Below are positions 1 to 8,074 of a DNA stretch of 16,775 bases, piece after piece. The translations under genes were made by a program, and so were the position numbers. Position 1 is the first letter of the stretch; each line of letters opens with the position of its first letter. A model generated the notes under the pieces. The model was not told where the DNA came from. It ran no database searches and worked only from the letters and a program-made list of their open reading frames with translations. The stretch comes from Bacteroidales bacterium H4 (lineage in GTDB: Bacteria > Bacteroidota > Bacteroidia > Bacteroidales > Muribaculaceae). The DNA is taken from contig DAAP01000003.1 in the NCBI GenBank assembly GCA_001701165.1, positions 1-16,775 of the forward strand. Reading direction: 5' to 3'.

Positions 1-37
1 TCGTCGCTGCATCGCGCATGACTTGAGGTTTTAGGCG

Positions 38-709
38 TCAGTCGAGGATAATCTTTCCGAAAAACTCCGGGCGATGAAAATCGGGAGTCGGAGTGTCAAT
101 CGGATTCCAGCTTAGATAGTGCGGCGCGGATGTGGCCGATGCGCATTTGTTGAGATTGCCGGTCATGATAACAGGGATGCCGTGCCGATACTTTATGCCT
201 AGTAAGTCCAGAGGAATGGCTATTAGTATGTTCCAGGTGAACATGCCTTCTATTTCGCAAAAGGGGCGATTGCCGCAACTGGCACGTCGTATGACGCGTT
301 TCAGCTGTTCGGGTGTCAATCGGGTTGGGTGGGCGCGTTCGCGCCTAAAGCTTGCGTTGAGCGTGCCTATGCAATTGAATTCAAAATTCCAATATAGCGT
401 GTCGTTAGGGTCGGGAGAAACAAAGAATTCGACACACGAGTCTTGGCTTACGGGTGAGAGGTCTTTGTCGTTGACAGCACGCAGGTAATTGCAGCGTACA
501 AAAAAGTCGATAAATATGGTAGTGCCCGAGTGTCCGGCCGTCACCGATGTCAGGGGGGCATAAGGGTATTGGTTAGCCCAATTCAGGCTGTCTATGAGGC
601 AGCGACTGCCTCGGCGATCAAGCATAGTGATTGCATCGTCATTGGCGCTGTCGCAGATTGCCAGGTCTAATTCGGGAATGTACGGAATGTGAAGCGTGCG
701 TTGTTGCAT
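38..709 (-). CDS. Carbohydrate-binding family 9-like (CBM9-like) protein, cytoplasmic
   Basis: This 223-aa protein resembles the stand-alone CBM9-like domain proteins common in Bacteroidetes. Visible family features are the block SCVEFFVSPDP (residues 91-101), the adjoining NFEFNCIGT (108-116), and a conserved C-terminus with LSWNPIDTPTPDFHRPEFFG (about 199-218). The domain fills the protein: no catalytic domain is attached and there is no signal peptide, so it is probably cytoplasmic. Sugar binding is inferred from the family and the ligand is unknown. The ATG at 709 lies 12 nt after the stop of the LysE-family gene, so the two are almost certainly co-transcribed. The stop is at 38-40. An ATG at 17-19 on the same strand could begin a further operon gene, but too little is present to judge. 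Confidence 0.85.
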   Translation of the reverse strand: MQQRTLHIPYIPELDLAICDSANDDAITMLDRRGSRCLIDSLNWANQYPYAPLTSVTAGHSGTTIFIDFFVRCNYLRAVNDKDLSPVSQDSCVEFFVSPDPNDTLYWNFEFNCIGTLNASFRRERAHPTRLTPEQLKRVIRRASCGNRPFCEIEGMFTWNILIAIPLDLLGIKYRHGIPVIMTGNLNKCASATSAPHYLSWNPIDTPTPDFHRPEFFGKIILD

Positions 710-721
710 GGGTGGAAATCG

Positions 722-1369
722 TTATGCGAAGTAATGCGTGCGTATGGCCATAAATACGCCCACGACAGCCATTAGTATCAGAACGCCGCCAATAATACGA
801 TTGATAAGCCAAAGAGAGCGCACGTTAAAGCGCCGTCGTAACAGGTTGACAAGAGTGGTCACCATATACCACCAAAGAAGCGCTCCGGTAAATATCATGG
901 CATATCCTATTATATAATGGTGCGTGCCATATTCGGGAAGGATGAAATTAAACCTGGCAAACAATCCGATGATAAAAAACAAAATCAACGGGTTGGAAAA
1001 CGTCAGCAGGAAACCGGTGATGGTGTCTGTGATGTAATTGTTGGACGAAGGTTCGGTGGAGGGTTTGAGCGCACGTGTGGGGTTTTTTCTGAACAGGTAT
1101 ATGCCGAAGGCGGCGAGTACTATGCCTCCAAGGATTTGTAGTCCGAATTGGTGTGTTTCGATAAAGTCGGTGATAAAACTTATGCCCAAGCCTGTGAGCA
1201 GGCAATAAGCCAAATCGGAAAATGCTGCGCCTATGCCCGTGAAAAACGCAGGCCAACGTCCCTTGCTAAGGGTACGCTGTATCACCAGCATGCCGATAGG
1301 CCCCATAGGAGCCGATATCAAAATGCCGATGGCCAGTCCCCTGGGCAGTATGTATAGTATCTGGTCCAT
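722..1369 (-). CDS. LysE family translocator (amino acid/metabolite exporter)
   Basis: A 215-aa, very hydrophobic inner-membrane protein of the LysE/RhtB superfamily, which exports amino acids and related small metabolites. About six membrane segments are visible (roughly residues 5-30, 40-66, 75-93, 114-140, 150-176 and 186-208). The family signature near the N-terminus is SAPMGPIGMLVIQRTLSKGR (19-38), followed by FFTGIGAAFSDLAY (42-55); the second half has TFSNPLIL (123-130). The length is normal for the family. The substrate cannot be read from the sequence. Transcription is likely from the promoter at 1455-1486, leaving a leader of roughly 80 nt. The CBM9-like gene follows after 12 nt. 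A longer overlapping frame starting at 1457 is only a shadow. Confidence 0.9.
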   Translation of the reverse strand: MDQILYILPRGLAIGILISAPMGPIGMLVIQRTLSKGRWPAFFTGIGAAFSDLAYCLLTGLGISFITDFIETHQFGLQILGGIVLAAFGIYLFRKNPTRALKPSTEPSSNNYITDTITGFLLTFSNPLILFFIIGLFARFNFILPEYGTHHYIIGYAMIFTGALLWWYMVTTLVNLLRRRFNVRSLWLINRIIGGVLILMAVVGVFMAIRTHYFA

Positions 1370-1454
1370 GTCGAGGATATGCGTCGTGCGTTTTTGCTTT
1401 TCTTGAAAAAGTGTCCGTAAGAGAAACGTATGCCCTTGTCGGCATACATGTTGG

Positions 1455-1486
1455 CAAAGGTACGACTTATTTCGTAATACGACAAA
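1455..1486 (-). promoter_or_regulatory. Bacteroidetes-type promoter for the LysE-CBM9 operon
   Basis: On the minus strand the -33 element TTTG (1483-1486) and the -7 element TACCTTTG (1455-1462) are exact consensus matches separated by exactly 20 nt. This is the best promoter in the window. The spacer contains the short dyad TCGTATTACGA, and GTCGTA occurs twice, once just after the -33 and once running into the -7. The coding start at 1369 lies about 80 nt from the expected transcription start. Confidence 0.85.
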
Positions 1487-1564
1487 TCATAGTTTTGTGG
1501 TGAAATAAGGTGATATTTGACAAGTATATGGCATTCCGGGCATCAAATTGGGGGAGGGAAATAT

Positions 1565-2305
1565 CTAATTTCCTGTTATATCACTTGCTGTCCATAGCTG
1601 CTTGACAAAGGCCTCAGCCGCGTTGCAGTGGAACTCGAGTCCGCGAAAGCGTTCCATCACCTTATGCCATTTGTCGAGTATTTCCGGCATGCCTTGGCTG
1701 ACATGGCATAGACAGGCTTCATGTTTTTTGTTGACTACCGAATCAATATTTACATAATCTGTCGGAACGAAGTTTTGGGATTGTAGGCCTGACATGGCTT
1801 CGGCATAGAATAAGTCGAAGCTATGGTCAAGTTGGCGCCAAGCGTCATATACCAAGGCTGAACATACGCGGTGATCGCGGTGCGAGTCGATTGGCCAGTG
1901 TGTGAATACTATGTCCGGTTTTTCGCTCTCGATGATACATTTCATCTGCTCATACCTTTCTTTGGTGATCTCGGTGTTTCCGTCCACCTGGTTCATGAAT
2001 ATGTGGCGTATACCCATGATGCGGCATGCTTCGGCGCTTTCGCGATGGCGTATGGCTGCGGCTTCCGTGGCATCCTTTCCGCTGATACCCGCTTCTCCGC
2101 TTGTAAGATATACGCTGACTACTTCACATCCAAGGCCCTTGAGGACCAGCATCGTGCCGCCGGCAATAGTTTCCGGATCATCCGGATGTGCACCTATGAC
2201 TAGGGCCTTCTTGTACTTACATTGCGTGATATTTTGAGCCTTGGTCGGTACGGCTATTGTGATGGCTAACAATAAAAAGGTCAATGCGATATATGCTCTT
2301 TTCAT
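1565..2305 (-). CDS. PIG-L/LmbE-like N-acetylglucosaminyl deacetylase family protein, exported
   Basis: A 246-aa protein of the PIG-L/LmbE family of zinc-dependent deacetylases, which remove N-acetyl groups from GlcNAc-type sugars. The hallmark AHPDDPE motif is at residues 39-45, and the second zinc-site motif, HRDH, is at 142-145. The ATG at 2305 was chosen because it opens a clean signal peptide (MKRAYIALTFLLLAITIAVP, cut near TKAQ at 21-24). An in-frame ATG at 2377 would add 24 residues in front of the signal peptide and run into an intergenic hairpin. The protein is therefore predicted to be periplasmic or surface-exposed, where it could act on envelope or dietary amino sugars. The true substrate is unknown. 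It lies 114 nt after the DUF4301 gene with no recognisable promoter between. Confidence 0.87.
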   Translation of the reverse strand: MKRAYIALTFLLLAITIAVPTKAQNITQCKYKKALVIGAHPDDPETIAGGTMLVLKGLGCEVVSVYLTSGEAGISGKDATEAAAIRHRESAEACRIMGIRHIFMNQVDGNTEITKERYEQMKCIIESEKPDIVFTHWPIDSHRDHRVCSALVYDAWRQLDHSFDLFYAEAMSGLQSQNFVPTDYVNIDSVVNKKHEACLCHVSQGMPEILDKWHKVMERFRGLEFHCNAAEAFVKQLWTASDITGN

Positions 2306-2366
2306 AAATATGGCTTGTCCGGTTGTGTAATTGTCGGCAGTGTTGCGATGTCCGTTAATAAGGTGC

Positions 2367-2397
2367 CGCAATAGCAATGAATGGCATTGCTATTGCG
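2367..2397 (-). terminator. Strong 13-bp hairpin downstream of the DUF4301 gene
   Basis: A perfect inverted repeat with 13-bp arms (CGCAATAGCAATG at 2367-2379 and its complement at 2385-2397) and a 5-nt loop lies 22 nt after the DUF4301 stop. On the minus strand it is not followed by a clear T tract (the next bases read GCACCTTATT). It could be a Rho-independent-like terminator or a processing/stabilising hairpin between two co-transcribed genes. Confidence 0.6.
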
Positions 2398-2419
2398 ACT
2401 GAGTGTTCATAGAAGGCTG

Positions 2420-3952
2420 TTATGCTTGATGTTGCGGGCGTAGCAGGTCGTTGATTGTCTTGACCGGGTTGAAGGTCTCGATAGGTACTTCAACGAATAT
2501 GGTATTCCAATCGCTCATGGCGCCATTCCATAGTCCGGGAAGTTCCATGGCTTTAAGTTCGCGCCCGTCAAGCGACTTGGTGGAAATGAATCCTGTGGCG
2601 GGGTCTACATGCTGTGGTAAGTCGTAGTGCCGACCATTTGCATCTTTGATACAGCATACCAGATCCACCGGATTGAAGTGCGTGGCCGTGGCCATCATTG
2701 CACGTGCTTCTGGATTCTTCTGATCTATTTGGGACGACTCGAGTATCTGTGGCGCGGTACTGCCATCTGCGCTGTATGCGATATATGGGCCTCCGCCTGG
2801 TTCGCCGAGATTTTTCACCATTCCGCATACACGTAACGGACGATCGAATTTTTTAAGCAGATACAGAGCCATTTCTTTGTCGCTATAACGCTTCATGTCT
2901 TCATGGCGTATATTGAGCGTGTCATGCATGTAGGCAATCATATGATGCAGGTCATCGACAGTGTATTTGCCGCTGCGCAACTGTTCGATGTATTTGTTTA
3001 TGGTATCGCGAGCTTGCATGAGTACGCCGGCAATAACTTGTTTATAGCGGATTGTAGATGCGCGGAGCGAGTCGGGGACAACGTTGTCTATATTCTTTAT
3101 AAATACTATGGTACTATCAATGTCGTTGAGGTTTGCGATAAGTGCTCCGTGGCCTCCCGGGCGGAATACTATATGGCCTTGAGCATCTCGGAAGGGTGTG
3201 TTGTCTGCATTCGCAGCCGGCGTGTCTGTAGAAGGCTTTTGCTCGGACATCGAGATGTCGTACGATACGTTATATTTTTCGGCCATTGCCGGGGCTGCGG
3301 TGCTGATTTTATGCGCAAATAGTTCTCGATGGTTGTGCGATACGGTAAAGTGCAGGCGTACAAATCCTCCGGCTGTGGCTGTCTGTGCGCCTTCGGCGAG
3401 TTGTTCCTCGAGCGGAGTGCGCGTACTGCCATCAGCGTAACGATGGAAGGTAAGCAGCGCTTTAGGTAGTGAACCGTAACCCATGCCGTCTTCGCTAACT
3501 ATGGCACGGATGATATCTTTGTATCGACCTTGTGTGCACAATTCGGACGAATCGGCGCCATAGATGCGGCGTAGAGTGTCATCCAAATTGCCGATAAATG
3601 GCAATTTGGCAAGGTTGTCTATGATTGCGCGAACCGGCGATTTTTCGTCAGGAATATCTTCGGTGCCGTCTACAAAGGCATACAAAGCCTTGAACATGCG
3701 TGAAGCCGCACCACTAGCGGGAACGAATTTTGTTACTTCGGCGTTGTCGGATGCGAGGTATAGCTTCCAGCGTTCTATTGCTTGTTGTTCTTGCTCTGGA
3801 GTTAGGCGCATGATGCTTCCGCCATCTACGGTAGCAGACGACGATAGTCGTAGGTATGGAAACCCGGTTGTGAACCGGGCAAAGAGTGCGCTAAAATCTT
3901 CGGCGGTGATGCCGCGTTTCTTTAGGTCTTCAAGGTCTTGCGAGGTAAGCAT
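2420..3952 (-). CDS. DUF4301 family protein
   Basis: This 510-aa protein matches the Bacteroidetes DUF4301 family in length and motifs. Visible blocks are FVPASGAASRMFK (residues 76-88), FRPGGHGAL (263-271), IKNIDNVVPD (285-294), NLGEPGGGPY (381-390) and a C-terminal LPGLWNGAMSDWNTIFVEVP (471-490). The family function is not established. The glycine-rich PGGHGAL block followed by IKNIDNV recalls UTP-sugar pyrophosphorylases, so a sugar-nucleotidyltransferase-like fold is a reasonable inference, not a demonstrated activity. No signal peptide is seen, so it is probably cytoplasmic. It starts 71 nt after the TPR gene with no consensus promoter between, so it is probably in the same transcript, and it precedes the PIG-L gene. 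Confidence 0.88.
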   Translation of the reverse strand: MLTSQDLEDLKKRGITAEDFSALFARFTTGFPYLRLSSSATVDGGSIMRLTPEQEQQAIERWKLYLASDNAEVTKFVPASGAASRMFKALYAFVDGTEDIPDEKSPVRAIIDNLAKLPFIGNLDDTLRRIYGADSSELCTQGRYKDIIRAIVSEDGMGYGSLPKALLTFHRYADGSTRTPLEEQLAEGAQTATAGGFVRLHFTVSHNHRELFAHKISTAAPAMAEKYNVSYDISMSEQKPSTDTPAANADNTPFRDAQGHIVFRPGGHGALIANLNDIDSTIVFIKNIDNVVPDSLRASTIRYKQVIAGVLMQARDTINKYIEQLRSGKYTVDDLHHMIAYMHDTLNIRHEDMKRYSDKEMALYLLKKFDRPLRVCGMVKNLGEPGGGPYIAYSADGSTAPQILESSQIDQKNPEARAMMATATHFNPVDLVCCIKDANGRHYDLPQHVDPATGFISTKSLDGRELKAMELPGLWNGAMSDWNTIFVEVPIETFNPVKTINDLLRPQHQA

Positions 3953-4023
3953 TTGCGAAATTAGATGTTTTGGGCGTTTATTGGTTTTTGGGGATTATTT
4001 GAATTGCTCTTTGAGCATATATT

Positions 4024-6093
4024 CTATTGAGTCAAGCGCTTGAGTAGGTTGTATGCGCCGGGCACTCCCAGCTCACCTGCACGGCCGAGATCTGCGGCTC
4101 CGGCCTTAGTATTGCCCATGCGCATGTACAAGTATCCGCGATTGAAGAAAGCTTCTCCAAAGTCGTCTTTTATTTCGATGGCGCGGTTGATAGCCTCCAG
4201 CGCCTCGGAGTCAAGACCCGACTCGATATAGAGACAAGCTTTGTCATACCATGCGAAAGCGTTGGTCGGGTCAAGTCTCAAAGCATTGTCTAAGTCAGAC
4301 AGTATTTCATCGTATGTTGCGTGCCTTAGGGCTGTACGAGTTGTGGCGTCTGTGCCCTCCTTGTTATCAGCAGGTAGGCTTAGCTTGTGGTGTCTTGCCT
4401 GGGCTCGTAGAATATACGTCAAGGCGTAGTCGTTTTTGAGTGCTATTGCACGATCGAGATCTTTTATTGCTGCATCGTAATCGCGCAGGGTCATGTAGTC
4501 CATGGCACGTCCGACAAAGTCAACTGCGCGTGGTGTATGTGTCGCCATGTAGCTGGTATAATCTTCTATGGATGTGAAATGGCGTTGTGCCATAGTGTCG
4601 TCAAGGCTACCGGGCACGTTTGATGTTACCATGACTTTGTTACGTAAGGCTCCTGTTGCATTGAGCATATCTACGTCTTTCATGAAGTATGTGGTTGTAT
4701 GCAGCTCGGTCGGTGCATTGTAATACGATATTTCAACCCATCCTTGCGGTTCTATTGAGATGTTGCGGTCTTGAACTTTGCCTCTGATGTCAGGGTTGTT
4801 GTACTCGGCGTCTATGGGCTGCTGCTGTTCCACGGTGAGCAGCGTTGCAAAGCGTCGCCGAGCCACTTCATCGTCCGAAAGTTCGGTAGGCGTATAATCG
4901 CTTTCGACCTTACCTTGTGCATCGGGGCGAAGTTTGCGTGAAAGGGCAACGGCGCGATTGTAGTCCGCTTCGGCACGACGTGTATCTCCGCTGTGCCGAT
5001 AGAATTCGCTGCGCATATATAGGCCTGAAGGGAAGTCCGGGAATGCCTTGATGACATAATTAATGTCATCAATGGCCTTTTCGTATCGGCGCTGTTGGCC
5101 GTTGATATATGCTCGTTGGTATCGGGCGCGTACATTATCGGGCTCGAGGGACAGCACTCGGTCAAAATCGGCTCGGGCCTTGTCATAATCTGATACTTCC
5201 GTTTCGAGTAGGCCGCGATTGAATAGCGCCACAGTGTTGTAGGGTTCAAGGGCTATGGCGTGGTCAAAGTCATCGAGTGCACCATCATAATCGTCTTTAT
5301 TGTACTTGAGATAAGCACGGTTGATGTATAGTCCGGCTATATTCGGGCGCAGTTTGATTGCTTTTTCGAGGTGGCACATGGCCGTATCATTGTAAGCCGC
5401 ACCGCGGCGCATTGCCAGCTCGGCAGCCATGGCGTGGCCATTAAAGCTGCTGGGATTGATTTCGAGAGCTTTTGCAATGTCCTTCAAGGCTATCACTGTA
5501 TCTGTTCCCGGTGCTTCAAGACGTTCTCGTGCGCGTCCGAGGTATGCGCTTTCGAAACGCGGATAGTGTTCAAGCAACTCGCTAAATGTACTGTCTGCTG
5601 CAGCGTATTCTTTCAGCGCCGTTTGGGCCATGGCCTTGTTAAACAATATTTGGCGATTGCGCGGAAGCAGCGCCAATGCATGGTCGTAGTCTGAGATGGC
5701 GCCGGCATTATCATCATAATTCTGTCGAGCAACGCCACGAACTTCCCAGGCGTCAGACAGAAAAGGGTTGAGTTCGATGGCACGCCCTGCGTCTTCGGCA
5801 GCGCCGCGGTAGTCCTCGAGATTAAATTTGGCTACTGCGCGGTAGAAATAGGGTAGGGCAAGGTATGGTTTGGCCGAGATGGCGCGATTAAAGTACTGTA
5901 TCGCAAGCATATAGTCCTCGAAATACATGCTGTTGCGACCAACAGTTACTGCCTGCTCGGCATTGATTTGTGCATATATTGATGTATGTGTAAATGCCAG
6001 GGCAAGAATTACAGCAATCTGAACGATACATGCGCGTAGTTTGCGGCATATACCGATATGATATAGTCTTATGGTTTGTGCGTGCGTGTACAT
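4024..6093 (-). CDS. Tetratricopeptide repeat protein with N-terminal signal/anchor
   Basis: A 689-aa protein from the chosen ATG at 6093. A hydrophobic segment at about residues 20-40, ending ...TSIYAQ, looks like a signal peptide, so it is probably periplasmic or envelope-associated. Two arrays of TPR helices follow, at about 48-387 and 523-685, with repeated signatures such as AIELNP, AIALEP and VLSLEP; TPRs are protein-protein interaction scaffolds. The linker at about 388-520 is not TPR-like and includes IEPQGWVEISYY, of unknown role. The open frame extends to an ATG at 6213, but that start lies upstream of a consensus promoter (6107-6114) and adds an atypical tail, so 6093 is preferred. 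DUF4301 follows after 71 nt. The partner is unknown. Confidence 0.85.
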   Translation of the reverse strand: MYTHAQTIRLYHIGICRKLRACIVQIAVILALAFTHTSIYAQINAEQAVTVGRNSMYFEDYMLAIQYFNRAISAKPYLALPYFYRAVAKFNLEDYRGAAEDAGRAIELNPFLSDAWEVRGVARQNYDDNAGAISDYDHALALLPRNRQILFNKAMAQTALKEYAAADSTFSELLEHYPRFESAYLGRARERLEAPGTDTVIALKDIAKALEINPSSFNGHAMAAELAMRRGAAYNDTAMCHLEKAIKLRPNIAGLYINRAYLKYNKDDYDGALDDFDHAIALEPYNTVALFNRGLLETEVSDYDKARADFDRVLSLEPDNVRARYQRAYINGQQRRYEKAIDDINYVIKAFPDFPSGLYMRSEFYRHSGDTRRAEADYNRAVALSRKLRPDAQGKVESDYTPTELSDDEVARRRFATLLTVEQQQPIDAEYNNPDIRGKVQDRNISIEPQGWVEISYYNAPTELHTTTYFMKDVDMLNATGALRNKVMVTSNVPGSLDDTMAQRHFTSIEDYTSYMATHTPRAVDFVGRAMDYMTLRDYDAAIKDLDRAIALKNDYALTYILRAQARHHKLSLPADNKEGTDATTRTALRHATYDEILSDLDNALRLDPTNAFAWYDKACLYIESGLDSEALEAINRAIEIKDDFGEAFFNRGYLYMRMGNTKAGAADLGRAGELGVPGAYNLLKRLTQ

Positions 6094-6106
6094 TGCTTGT
6101 CGGGTG

Positions 6107-6114
6107 CAAATGTA
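6107..6114 (-). promoter_or_regulatory. -7 element TACATTTG upstream of the TPR gene
   Basis: An exact match to the Bacteroidetes -7 consensus TAnnTTTG on the minus strand. No clear -33 TTTG was found at the normal distance. Its edge is only 14 nt from the ATG at 6093, so the leader would be only a few nucleotides long. Confidence 0.55.
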
Positions 6115-6222
6115 GCAAATTTTTATGAGAATAGGGCGCTTTGCTCTCATTAAATAATATACAAAAAACAAGCCGATGTGGTTAAGCGTTGACAAGTAAA
6201 AAGTGATTGTCAAAAATGCTTA

Positions 6223-6303
6223 ACGAGGCATGGTGTGTATTTGATGTTTGGTGAAAATATGTTTACTTTGCAAAAAATATGGACGAGGCCATGTGTGTAT
6301 TGA
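6223..6303 (+). repeat. Two imperfect 21-22-nt direct repeats flanking the pfp promoter core
   Basis: Copy A (6223-6244) and copy B (6283-6303) both begin ACGAGGC and share TGTGTATT and a final GA; they differ by small indels. Their starts are exactly 60 nt apart. Copy A covers the -33 element, and copy B lies just past the expected transcription start. Confidence 0.55.
6240..6270 (+). promoter_or_regulatory. pfp: Candidate pfp promoter
   Basis: TTTG at 6240-6243 is followed after 19 nt by TTACTTTG (6263-6270), one base off the TAnnTTTG consensus. Spacing and strand fit pfp, whose ATG is at 6409. The -33 element falls inside the first of two direct repeats. Confidence 0.5.
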
Positions 6304-6408
6304 CAGAATACCACGCTAAGGCAAAAGAATACAGCAATTTGCACGTATTGTTCATCTAATCGGAATATTTATATATCTACAACTACATATCACAACACAG
6401 CCTCAAAA

Positions 6409-8058
6409 ATGAAAAAGAGCGCTTTACAGAAAGCCCGGGCAAGCTACCAACCTAAACTGCCCATAGCCTTGACCGGTCCGGTTAAGGCCGTACTTGGCAA
6501 AGCGACACAGTCGGTTGCCAATCAGGAAGAAATACAGAAGCTTTTTCCACAGACTTACGGACTTCCCGAGTTACATTTCGAGAAGAATCTTAATCCCGCA
6601 CCCGGGCATCCCATTAATGTCGGTGTAATACTTTCGGGTGGCCAAGCTCCCGGCGGACACAATGTCATTTCAGGCCTTTTTGACGGAATCAAACGCATTC
6701 ATCGCGCCAGTCGTCTTTTCGGTTTCGTTATGGGACCCGGCGGGCTTGTCGAACACAAGTATATTGAATTGACCGCATCTATCATAGACGAATATCGAAA
6801 TACAGGTGGTTTTGATATTATCGGTAGCGGTCGTACCAAACTCGAGACAAAGGACCAGTTTGACCGCGGTCTCGAAATACTCAAGGAGCTCAAAATATCC
6901 GCTCTTGTCATCATTGGCGGTGACGATAGCAACACTAATGCGGCCGTGCTTGCCGAATACTACAAGCAGGTGGGTGCAGGTGTACAGGTTATAGGCTGCC
7001 CTAAGACCATTGACGGCGACTTGAAGAACGATTTGATTGAAACCTCTTTTGGTTTCGATACAGCCACAAAGGTATACAGCGAGGTTATAGGCAATATTCA
7101 GAGAGACTGCAATAGCGCCAAAAAATATTGGCACTTCATAAAGCTTATGGGGCGTAGCGCCAGTCATATTGCACTTGAATGTGCACTTCAGACCCAGCCT
7201 AACGTTTGCATCATTTCGGAGGAGATTGAGGCAAAGAACCTCACCTTGCAGGATGTAGTCAACCAGCTGGCTGATGTTGTGGCTGCACGTGCAGCAGAGG
7301 GCAACAACTTTGGAACAGTGCTTATCCCAGAGGGCCTTATCGAGTTTATACCCGCAGTGGGTCGTCTGATAGCCGAACTCAACGATCTTCTCGCTAAAGA
7401 AGAAAAGGCATTTGCCGCTCTTGACCGCGAGACACAGCGTCAGTGGGTCATCGAACATCTCAGTGCAGACAATGCCAAGACTTACGAAGCTTTGCCCGAA
7501 GGTGTCGCACGCCAGTTGACTCTTGATCGCGATCCCCACGGCAATGTACAAGTATCGCTTATCGAGACCGAGAAGTTGCTTAGCGAAATGGTTGGTCAGC
7601 GTCTTGAACAAATGCGTGCCAAAGGCAAATACAATGGCAAATTCTCGGCTCTTCACCACTTCTTTGGATACGAAGGGCGCTGTGCCGATCCATCTAACTT
7701 CGATGCAGACTATTGTTATGCACTGGGGTTCAATGCTGCATGTCTGATCAATGCAGGTGTAACCGGATATATGTCCAGTGTTCGTAACCTTGTCAAGCCG
7801 GCTGTGCAATGGATAGCAGGTGGTATACCAATCACAATGATGATGAATATGGAGCGTCGTCATGGTGAGATGAAACCTGTGATACAAAAAGCACTTGTAA
7901 AACTTGATGGTGCGCCATTCCGTAAATTTGCCGCACACCGTCGTGACTGGGCTCTCAATACATGTTATGTATATCCGGGTCCCATTCAGTACTTTGGCCC
8001 GGCAGAAGTCTGCGACCAGCCTTCGCTTACATTGCAATACGAGCATAAGGGTAAGTAA
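6409..8058 (+). CDS. pfp: Diphosphate--fructose-6-phosphate 1-phosphotransferase (PPi-dependent phosphofructokinase, long form)
   Basis: This 549-aa cytoplasmic glycolytic enzyme interconverts fructose 6-phosphate plus PPi and fructose 1,6-bisphosphate plus phosphate, working reversibly in glycolysis and gluconeogenesis. Its length fits the long PFP clade. The nucleotide-site loop SGGQAPGGHN is at residues 76-85. GGDDSN at 170-175 has Asp where ATP-dependent enzymes have Gly, the known mark of PPi use. The catalytic PKTIDGD is at 198-204 and MGRSASH at 247-253. The start is an ATG after an A-rich stretch with no Shine-Dalgarno, as is normal for this phylum. It is a single-gene unit, with a promoter candidate at 6240-6270 and hairpins downstream at 8075-8174. 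Confidence 0.97.
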   Translation: MKKSALQKARASYQPKLPIALTGPVKAVLGKATQSVANQEEIQKLFPQTYGLPELHFEKNLNPAPGHPINVGVILSGGQAPGGHNVISGLFDGIKRIHRASRLFGFVMGPGGLVEHKYIELTASIIDEYRNTGGFDIIGSGRTKLETKDQFDRGLEILKELKISALVIIGGDDSNTNAAVLAEYYKQVGAGVQVIGCPKTIDGDLKNDLIETSFGFDTATKVYSEVIGNIQRDCNSAKKYWHFIKLMGRSASHIALECALQTQPNVCIISEEIEAKNLTLQDVVNQLADVVAARAAEGNNFGTVLIPEGLIEFIPAVGRLIAELNDLLAKEEKAFAALDRETQRQWVIEHLSADNAKTYEALPEGVARQLTLDRDPHGNVQVSLIETEKLLSEMVGQRLEQMRAKGKYNGKFSALHHFFGYEGRCADPSNFDADYCYALGFNAACLINAGVTGYMSSVRNLVKPAVQWIAGGIPITMMMNMERRHGEMKPVIQKALVKLDGAPFRKFAAHRRDWALNTCYVYPGPIQYFGPAEVCDQPSLTLQYEHKGK

Positions 8059-8074
8059 ATAAGAAAAATACGGG

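Larger units (their letters stand above)
6094..6408. promoter_or_regulatory. Divergent control region between the TPR gene and pfp
   Basis: This 315-nt non-coding stretch separates two divergent genes. It holds the minus-strand promoter of the TPR gene near 6107-6114, a plus-strand promoter candidate for pfp at 6240-6270, and two near-identical 21-22-nt direct repeats at 6223-6244 and 6283-6303. A leader of roughly 130 nt precedes the pfp start. Confidence 0.6.

Noticed and set aside
1..19. Possible beginning of another minus-strand operon gene (ATG at 17-19 followed by five codons)
   Set aside because: Only six codons fall inside the window and another ATG lies in a different frame nearby, so neither a start nor a product can be supported.
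4813..6000. Internal sequence repetition in the TPR gene considered as a DNA repeat array
   Set aside because: The similarity is at the protein level, at the roughly 34-residue TPR period; no long identical DNA units were seen.
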